Assembly: GCA_015232935.1 (NCBI GenBank)
Contig: JADFYT010000100.1
Span: 1-7,790 of the forward strand
Source: Desulfamplus sp.
Lineage (GTDB): Bacteria > Desulfobacterota > Desulfobacteria > Desulfobacterales > Desulfobacteraceae
Length of the DNA: 7,790 nt
Reading direction: 5' to 3'
Positions 1 through 4,894 of the stretch are shown piece by piece. The stretch's first letter is position 1; every line of letters starts with the position of its first letter. Made by a program: the position numbers and the translations under genes. Below the pieces are notes generated by a model. That model saw only the letters and a list, made by a program, of their open reading frames with translations, searched no databases and was not told the origin of the DNA.

Positions 1-40
1 GACACAGGATGTACAGGAAAATAAAGTTTACACGTCTCTT

Positions 41-60
41 ATTTATCACTTCTGATAAAT
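41..60. promoter_or_regulatory. 8-bp perfect inverted repeat upstream of gene 1, possible operator
   Basis: ATTTATCA (41-48) and TGATAAAT (53-60) are exact reverse complements separated by CTTC. The arms are AT-rich and no T-run follows directly, so it does not look like a terminator. It ends 6 nt before a TTGACA hexamer (67-72), a position typical of an activator or repressor site. No regulator family can be named from the site alone. The repeat is seen; the operator role is inferred. Confidence 0.45.
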
Positions 61-66
61 CCTCAT

Positions 67-95
67 TTGACATCGTTTTCTTTTTAAGCTATGGC
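67..95 (+). promoter_or_regulatory. Candidate sigma-70-type promoter of gene 1
   Basis: TTGACA at 67-72 matches the -35 consensus exactly. With a 17-nt spacer the -10 position (90-95) reads TATGGC, which keeps only TAT and lacks the conserved final T. The element lies about 35 nt upstream of the start codon and beside the 41-60 inverted repeat. A poor -10 next to a palindrome would suit an activated promoter, but a chance -35 match in AT-rich DNA is possible. Confidence 0.33.
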
Positions 96-120
96 TTATC
101 TGCCTGTTTTTAAACAAAAA

Positions 121-126
121 GGGGAG
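121..126 (+). promoter_or_regulatory. Shine-Dalgarno site of gene 1
   Basis: GGGGAG lies 4 nt before the ATG at 131. This supports that ATG over the internal in-frame ATGs at 185 and 191, which would shorten the basic part of the signal peptide. Confidence 0.7.
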
Positions 127-130
127 TGAT

Positions 131-1150
131 ATGTTGTTATTTTGTACAAAAAAGAACATCGTGCGTTTGCTTAGAGTTTTTTGTATGGGGATGATATCTC
201 TTGCACCTTGCTTTTCACATGCAAACCCGAGTGTGGAAACGGCTTTTCCAGATGCATTTGAAATAGACGACACTCCTGCTGATGCACAATATTTTAACCA
301 CAATGCCATTTACTTTCAGATGCACAATTTTCATAAAGAGGGTGATGCTGACTGGATTGCTTTTTCGGCACTCAAGTCAGATGTAGCAATTGAGATAAAA
401 ACCTATGATCCCGGACCTGATTGCGAAACAGTCATTGGTCTGTATGGCACTGATGGTATCACCTTGATCCTTCCTGAATCCCGACAGTCACTAAGTGACG
501 GTACACATCTTGTATCATGGCGTCCAGTTGCCGACGGAACCTACTATGTTAAGATTACCAATAAAGATAGTGCTTTGTATGGCAGGAATGCATATTACAA
601 GCTATGGATATACAAACCGGTTATGAGCACGGTCGCTGGCAGAATTGACGGTGTGGTCACTGATGCCTCATCAGGTCAGCGTCTTGAAGGGGTACTGGTT
701 TCAACGCCGTTTGATGAAGTACGAAGTACGCAGAAGGGATTTTATTATATTGCATGCCCGGCCGGGGAGATATCATTTGTTGCGGACAAGATCGGATACC
801 AGAAATTTCACACCATGGTATCAATGGGAGAAGATCAGCGGATTCAGATAAATATCGCCCTTACTCCATCCTATAGTTACAGCTCCACCTATACGCTTTC
901 ACAGTGGGGTACAAGAGGGAGTGATACAAATTACTGCCTGGATATCTGCGATCTGAACGGAAACCCCTATCCCGGACTTGAAGATGTGGTATGCGGAGAA
1001 AACCTCCACGCATGGTCGGCAAAAGAGTATATCAACATTACCCTTGGAGTTCCTGATACCTTACTGAGTGGATTTCAGTTCATGTGGAAGGTATCCTCTC
1101 CTGCCGGCTATGGGGGAGAGGGCTTTGAAGGTGTTATTTCTGTCCCGTAA
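131..1150 (+). CDS. Secreted PPC-like and carboxypeptidase-regulatory-like domain protein
   Basis: This 339-residue protein is predicted to be exported. Residues 1-31 form a Sec signal: a basic n-region (KKNIVRLLR), a hydrophobic core and a likely cleavage after SHA. Residues about 41-162 resemble a pre-peptidase C-terminal (PPC) beta-sandwich, with the DDTPADAQ and FHKEGDADWIAF signatures and a GTYYVKI strand. Residues about 169-245 read as a carboxypeptidase-regulatory-like fold (GRIDGVVTDASSG, then LEGVLV, then GFYYI and IGYQ). Residues about 250-339 contain three cysteines (269, 273, 288) and match nothing I recognise. No catalytic motif is visible, so an adhesive, matrix or substrate-binding role is more likely than an enzymatic one; this is inference. 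The PPC-like part is related to residues 388-505 of the protease encoded 269 nt downstream, which suggests the two proteins act together outside the cytoplasm. The start at 131 is backed by GGGGAG 4 nt upstream. Confidence 0.93.
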   Translation: MLLFCTKKNIVRLLRVFCMGMISLAPCFSHANPSVETAFPDAFEIDDTPADAQYFNHNAIYFQMHNFHKEGDADWIAFSALKSDVAIEIKTYDPGPDCETVIGLYGTDGITLILPESRQSLSDGTHLVSWRPVADGTYYVKITNKDSALYGRNAYYKLWIYKPVMSTVAGRIDGVVTDASSGQRLEGVLVSTPFDEVRSTQKGFYYIACPAGEISFVADKIGYQKFHTMVSMGEDQRIQINIALTPSYSYSSTYTLSQWGTRGSDTNYCLDICDLNGNPYPGLEDVVCGENLHAWSAKEYINITLGVPDTLLSGFQFMWKVSSPAGYGGEGFEGVISVP

Positions 1151-1190
1151 GCCGGATAAAAAAAAGTGAAGATTATCATGTGACACTACA

Positions 1191-1218
1191 CAATCCTGCA
1201 GGGCTGTCTGGAGGATTG
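1191..1218. repeat. Short stem-loop in the gap between genes 1 and 2
   Basis: CAATCCT (1191-1197) pairs with AGGATTG (1212-1218). After one G/G mismatch, CAG (1199-1201) pairs with CTG (1208-1210) around a 6-nt loop. It begins 41 nt after the stop of gene 1. No T-run follows on either strand, so it could protect the 3' end or cause weak termination, but it is not a canonical intrinsic terminator. Confidence 0.4.
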
Positions 1219-1263
1219 AAAAATAGCTCCATCAATAAATGAGCTTGGTTCTATCTTCGTCCA

Positions 1264-1298
1264 TATTCTGATTTTTTACTGCTGTCTGAATCAGGATG
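1264..1298. repeat. Imperfect 10-bp inverted repeat upstream of gene 2
   Basis: TATTCTGATT (1264-1273) pairs with AATCAGGATG (1289-1298), eight Watson-Crick pairs and two G-U pairs, around a 15-nt loop. It sits in the leader or promoter region of gene 2. It may be a regulatory stem-loop or binding site; I recognise no family. The rest of 1151-1419 shows no open frame of note and no convincing promoter hexamers. Confidence 0.3.
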
Positions 1299-1410
1299 GC
1301 CAGGAATGTACGGGTGTACTGGATAAACAAAATTCTGCCTTATCTTTTAATCCTGCTCATCCGTATTCAGACAAATGGTCGATGTTAGAATCAACCCCCA
1401 TCAAATTTAA

Positions 1411-1416
1411 GGAGGT
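1411..1416 (+). promoter_or_regulatory. Strong Shine-Dalgarno of gene 2, bearing on a GTG or ATG start
   Basis: GGAGGT, preceded by TTTAA, is an almost perfect ribosome-binding core. It ends 3 nt before GTG 1420 and 12 nt before ATG 1429; measured from GGAGG the spacings are 4 and 13 nt. Neither is ideal. The GTG is within the usable range, while 13 nt is long, so GTG 1420 is preferred. Both starts give the same signal peptide core. Confidence 0.75.
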
Positions 1417-1419
1417 AAA

Positions 1420-4400
1420 GTGATTGTCATGAAACAGAGAGTCTTATCTATTGCTTTTTTAGTATTATTTTGTTTTTTAATCCCTTCCGCTGCTTTGAGC
1501 GAACAGGTGATCTTCTCGGAGGATTTTGAATCTGGTTGGGGGGATTATTGGGGTGCAGATAATGGTATTTGGGAAATTGCTTTTCCCACCAATGTTGGAC
1601 CAGAGTCACCTCATGCTGGGAACCAATGTGCGGGTACAGTCTTGGACGGTGATTATATTGACACTCTTAGTAGGCTTATCAGCCCAACGATCAAACTACC
1701 TTCAATTGATCCTTCCGAGGAGATTCATCTTCGTTTCTGGCATTGGTTTTCTTATATGGCTTCGAGTGGATATAACTCAGGGTGGTGGGGCCAGAGATTT
1801 TATTCTGCTTACGACAAAGGCTATATTCAAATCTCAGTTTACGATGAAAAGAGTAAAAAATGGTTGGATTGGGAAAATCTGGCTTTTTTCGATCAAGCAT
1901 CTTTAATTTGGAGTATAGTGGATGTTGATCTCACACCATATGCTTCTAAAAGGATTAAAATCGCTTTTTACCACGCAGCAGAAGCAGTAGCATATCCTAC
2001 AACTGTTGATGTTAGTAGTGGCTGGTACATTGACGATATTGAAATTTCACAATTAGTTCCTGAACAATTATCCGGTGATTTTGAAAATGGTTGGAATGGA
2101 TGGTGGACTGATAAGGGCATATGGGAAATTGGAATGCCCTCTGTGGGACCTGAGGAAACTCATAATGGAGAACAATGTATTGGAACAGTTTTAGATGACA
2201 ACTATGCAAACAATACAGATTCAAGACTGATCACCCCTAAAATTTCATTGCCAATGGTTGATGACATTGAGGAGATCCATCTTCGTTTTTGGCACTGGTT
2301 TTCGTATTCTAATGATTCGGGTCATATACAAATTTCTATTTTTGATGACAAAATAGGAGTTTGGTCTGAGTGGGAGGATCTTGCAATCATTGATCAGGTA
2401 ACCTCTGCATGGTCAATCATGGATGTAGATCTAACTATCTATGCCTGTCAAAAAATACGACTATCTTTTTATCATACCTCAAATAATGATGGCAGTACGA
2501 GCACAGGCTGGTACATAGATGATGTCCGCCTTGTTCTTCCAGAGAGATTCAAGGAGACAGCCTCACAAACAGGTCAGGCGGACAAGTACGAACCTGATGA
2601 CACAAGAGAACAGGCAGGTGTCACTGACCTGAGCAGCAGCACAAAACTTGTACACTCCTTTCATCAGTCAGGAGATCAGGACTGGATCAAGCTGTACGGC
2701 AGCAAAAATCAGGTCTATACTTTTGATGTCACGGATGTTGGTTCAAGAGCTAATGTGGTGTTCAACATCTATGACGGAACCACGAACTATCTGCTGAAAC
2801 GTTTCTACGCCCAGCCGGAATGCGAAAAATCAATCACCTGGACATCTCCTGAAAGCAAGCTCTATTATGTAGCCACGGCACAGGTAAATCCAGAGATATA
2901 TGGAGACGACACCCAATACAGTCTCAGAATATATCCATCCTTTACCGTGGAACCGGCAACTCTTGAATTGAAACAGGGCTATTCCGGAACTATTACCATA
3001 AGGGGTGGAAAGGGGCCTTACAGGGTTGTCTCCAGTGATACGTCAGTAGTATCGGCTCAGGTATTTACCCAGGCCGGTGTTTTTGTACAGGTTTATGGAG
3101 TTGGCGAAGGCACTGCAACCCTTTCCATATCGGACAGCTCGAAAGGTGTGGATACCCAGGAAGTCGCGGTAACGGTTAGCAAAGCAAGCACTCCGGCAAG
3201 TCACTCCCGTTCAAAGGCCATCATTGTTGCAGGAGGTGGGCCATATTCTGGTAATGCTCTTTGGGATACCACAAAAGCACTGGCCAATAGTGTTTATATC
3301 ACGCTTGTTTATCAGGGCTTTTCTAAAGATACCATACAGTTCCTCTCTCCTGACACAAATGTGGATCTGGACGGCAACGGCCAGTATGACGAGGTTGATG
3401 CCCTTGCAACCGGTGACAACCTCAAGGAGGCAATCACTGAATGGGCTGCTGATGCGTCTGATCTTGTGATATTTATCACCGACCACGGAGGGAACGGAAA
3501 TTTTCAGATCAATCAGACAGAGCTTCTCCAGGCAACTGATTTTGACCAGTGGGTGGATGAAATTCAGGATGTTATTCCGGGCACAGTCACGATCGTTTAT
3601 GACGCATGCCATTCAGGCAGCTTTCTTGCAACCCTCAAACCTTCTGAAAACAAGAAACGTATTGTGATCTCAAGCACAGATACCGGACAGGAGGCATATT
3701 TTACATCATCCGGGGATCTTTCGTTCACCTCTTTTTTCTGGCAGCATGTGATCAACGGCATGAATGTGTATGATGCTTTTCTCACTGCAAAGAATTCCAT
3801 TGTATATACCTACGGCAGGCAGGTTCCACAACTGGACGACAACGCAAACGGCATCGGCAATGATGACAGGGATGGCAAGATCGCAGAAGCCGCGTTCATC
3901 GGCAAGGGGCTTATCTCCGGCGGAGGAATTCCGGTAATAGATGGTATATGCCCCAGACAGACCCTTGAAAAAACTCAAACTTCTGCTACAATTTACGCTG
4001 AGAATGTCATTGACTCGGATGGTATCGCACGTGTATGGGCGGTGATCACCAGACCTGATTATATTCCAGGATCTGCCGACAATCCTGTGCTTGATATGCC
4101 GGTTGTGGAGATGCAGCATGTGGGTAAAAACCGGTACGAAGGTGATTACGGTTCATTTGACGCTTTGGGTACCTATACTGTTGCTGTCTATGCCAAGGAT
4201 CTGCTGGGAAGCATTGCCGTACCGGCAGAGACAAAGGTGATCAAATCTTCCGGAAATGAAGTTTCTGCCACATTTGATCTTGCTACCGGTCTGCTCTCCT
4301 TACCCTGTGTTGATCTTATGGGAACAATGTACAGCATGAATCTGTCTGTTGCCGAATCTGACCCGCTAACCTTTGAGATGATGCCGGATATTGCCCTGAC

Positions 4401-4551
4401 TGAAGGCTGTTCTCCATGTGCGACCTTTGATCTTGGGCAATTTGTTCTTCATGTTAATAAACTTGAGCTGGGAGGCTCATACTGGGTTGATCTGAAGTTG
4501 ACAGGAGAGAATCCCATTGTATTTTCTCTGACAGGTTTCGGGGCAAATTAG
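1420..4551 (+). CDS. Secreted C13/caspase-like (clan CD) cysteine peptidase with MAM-like, PPC-like and Ig-like domains
   Basis: This 1043-residue exported protein begins with a signal peptide (MKQR, hydrophobic core, likely cleavage after AALS, residue 27). Residues about 29-210 and 215-372 are two copies of a MAM/jelly-roll-like domain. Residues 388-505 are PPC-like (YEPDDT, then SGDQDWIKL). Residues 506-588 are an Ig-like (BIG2-type) sandwich. Residues about 597-830 are a clan CD cysteine peptidase: a hydrophobic strand (KAIIVAGGG), then VIFITDHGGNG with His689, then IVYDACHSGSF with Cys730. This is the His/Cys dyad layout of family C13 (legumain-type) and the wider caspase fold. Acidic loops at 649-660 (DLDGNGQYDEVD) and about 806-822 look like calcium sites. 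Residues about 839-942 (RVWAVITRPDY) and 948-1043 are further beta domains. With both catalytic residues present the enzyme should be active. The non-catalytic modules probably bind surface glycans or proteins; cleavage specificity and targets cannot be read. A GTG start at 1420 is chosen from the GGAGG spacing; ATG 1429 is the alternative. Confidence 0.95.
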   Translation: MIVMKQRVLSIAFLVLFCFLIPSAALSEQVIFSEDFESGWGDYWGADNGIWEIAFPTNVGPESPHAGNQCAGTVLDGDYIDTLSRLISPTIKLPSIDPSEEIHLRFWHWFSYMASSGYNSGWWGQRFYSAYDKGYIQISVYDEKSKKWLDWENLAFFDQASLIWSIVDVDLTPYASKRIKIAFYHAAEAVAYPTTVDVSSGWYIDDIEISQLVPEQLSGDFENGWNGWWTDKGIWEIGMPSVGPEETHNGEQCIGTVLDDNYANNTDSRLITPKISLPMVDDIEEIHLRFWHWFSYSNDSGHIQISIFDDKIGVWSEWEDLAIIDQVTSAWSIMDVDLTIYACQKIRLSFYHTSNNDGSTSTGWYIDDVRLVLPERFKETASQTGQADKYEPDDTREQAGVTDLSSSTKLVHSFHQSGDQDWIKLYGSKNQVYTFDVTDVGSRANVVFNIYDGTTNYLLKRFYAQPECEKSITWTSPESKLYYVATAQVNPEIYGDDTQYSLRIYPSFTVEPATLELKQGYSGTITIRGGKGPYRVVSSDTSVVSAQVFTQAGVFVQVYGVGEGTATLSISDSSKGVDTQEVAVTVSKASTPASHSRSKAIIVAGGGPYSGNALWDTTKALANSVYITLVYQGFSKDTIQFLSPDTNVDLDGNGQYDEVDALATGDNLKEAITEWAADASDLVIFITDHGGNGNFQINQTELLQATDFDQWVDEIQDVIPGTVTIVYDACHSGSFLATLKPSENKKRIVISSTDTGQEAYFTSSGDLSFTSFFWQHVINGMNVYDAFLTAKNSIVYTYGRQVPQLDDNANGIGNDDRDGKIAEAAFIGKGLISGGGIPVIDGICPRQTLEKTQTSATIYAENVIDSDGIARVWAVITRPDYIPGSADNPVLDMPVVEMQHVGKNRYEGDYGSFDALGTYTVAVYAKDLLGSIAVPAETKVIKSSGNEVSATFDLATGLLSLPCVDLMGTMYSMNLSVAESDPLTFEMMPDIALTEGCSPCATFDLGQFVLHVNKLELGGSYWVDLKLTGENPIVFSLTGFGAN
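1504..2535 (+). repeat. Tandem duplication of a MAM/jelly-roll-like domain inside the protease gene
   Basis: Copy 1 (about 1504-2049) and copy 2 (about 2062-2535) share, in the same order: GIWEI, VGPE then H-x-G-x-QC-x-GTVLD, SRLI-x-P, EEIHLRFWHWFSY, IQIS, a W-x-x-WE-x-LA motif, DVDLT, FYH and GWYIDD. Cys70 and Cys253 occupy equivalent positions. Copy 1 is longer, mainly through a Gly/Ser/Tyr-rich insertion at about residues 113-133 and an extra loop near 186-199. At DNA level, 1717-1755 and 2269-2307 agree at 35 of 39 positions, so the duplication is fairly recent or the motif is under strong constraint. Confidence 0.85.
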
Positions 4552-4560
4552 ATTCTTGTC

Positions 4561-4605
4561 TCTGATTTTATTGTTATTGTGGCAAGAAAATCAGAAAATA
4601 TTTTT
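4561..4605 (+). terminator. Candidate intrinsic terminator of the protease gene
   Basis: TCTGATTTT (4561-4569) pairs perfectly with AAAATCAGA (4587-4595). One mismatch inward, TTG (4571-4573) pairs with CAA (4583-4585), leaving a 9-nt loop. TTTTT follows at 4601-4605, 5 nt after the stem. The structure begins 9 nt after the TAG at 4549-4551. The stem is AT-rich and the T-run is offset, so termination may be inefficient. Confidence 0.5.
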
Positions 4606-4672
4606 GGTTCCGGCTTGTCCAGGTTAGGAGATATTGTTTAAAGATTTGGCATCATTAATATCTACTAAAAAG

Positions 4673-4737
4673 CAGTTGACACTTTTTTTGAGGGAATTCC
4701 CTGAAAATGGGGATGTACTTAAAGAAAATGTCAACTG
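4673..4737. repeat. 65-nt near-continuous hairpin in the convergent gap
   Basis: Arms 4673-4701 and 4709-4737 face each other over 29 positions: 22 Watson-Crick pairs, 4 G-U pairs (from 4686, 4690, 4694 and 4698) and 3 mismatches (at 4682, 4693 and 4695). The ends are exact 9-mers, CAGTTGACA and TGTCAACTG, and the loop is TGAAAAT (4702-4708). Overlapping the left arm is a separate 12-bp perfect palindrome, AGGGAATTCCCT (4691-4702). No T-run follows on either strand, so it is not a standard terminator. It could be a MITE-like element, a remnant insertion-sequence end, a transcribed structured RNA or an RNase III-type processing site. Confidence 0.8.
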
Positions 4738-4768
4738 GCAAATGAAGGATCCCACATTTTTTTGAAAA

Positions 4769-4854
4769 TTTTGAACCATGATTTTCATGATTTACTGGAT
4801 GGGCATGATAATAATCAGGACAATCTGACTCATCATGTGAAGCATGGTTCAGAA
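4769..4854. repeat. Second long inverted repeat, interrupted by a bulge
   Basis: Positions 4769-4784 pair with 4839-4854, including the exact 8-mers GAACCATG (4773-4780) and CATGGTTC (4843-4850), with one mismatch (4781/4842) and two G-U pairs. After an 18-nt one-sided bulge, CATGAT (4804-4809) pairs with ATCATG (4832-4837), and TCAG (4815-4818) with CTGA (4825-4828) around a 6-nt loop. It lies 40 nt downstream of the TAG of the minus-strand gene and might help end that transcript, although the T-run on that strand is only TTTT followed by C. Confidence 0.6.
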
Positions 4855-4894
4855 AGTGAAAACCGATAAATGAAAGATGCCCTTAATCAGACAC

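Larger units (their letters stand above)
4552..4894. other. Gene-free convergent intergenic region with three inverted repeats
   Basis: These 343 nt separate two converging stop codons. I see no credible gene: only very short frames with no ribosome site or family resemblance. The region instead holds a terminator-like stem-loop (4561-4605), a 65-nt hairpin (4673-4737) and a second, interrupted inverted repeat (4769-4854). It is AT-rich with several A and T runs. It may combine two terminators with the remnant of a small mobile element; the terminator role is plausible and the mobile-element idea is speculative. Confidence 0.7.

Noticed and set aside
90..106. Sigma-54-type promoter (GGC then TGC) before gene 1
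   Set aside because: The GG and GC dinucleotides are 7 nt apart rather than the 10 required for a -24/-12 promoter.
1191..1218. Stem-loop after gene 1 as an intrinsic terminator
   Set aside because: The stem is real but is followed by GAAAAATAG, with no T-run on either strand; kept only as a repeat.
3211..3612. 133-codon open frame antisense to the peptidase domain
   Set aside because: It lies wholly opposite a conserved catalytic domain, its translation resembles no family I know, and it has no clear ribosome site.
4777..4789. Small hairpin CATGA-TTT-TCATG
   Set aside because: The 5-bp stem with a 3-nt loop competes with the longer 4769-4854 pairing and is likely incidental in AT-rich sequence.
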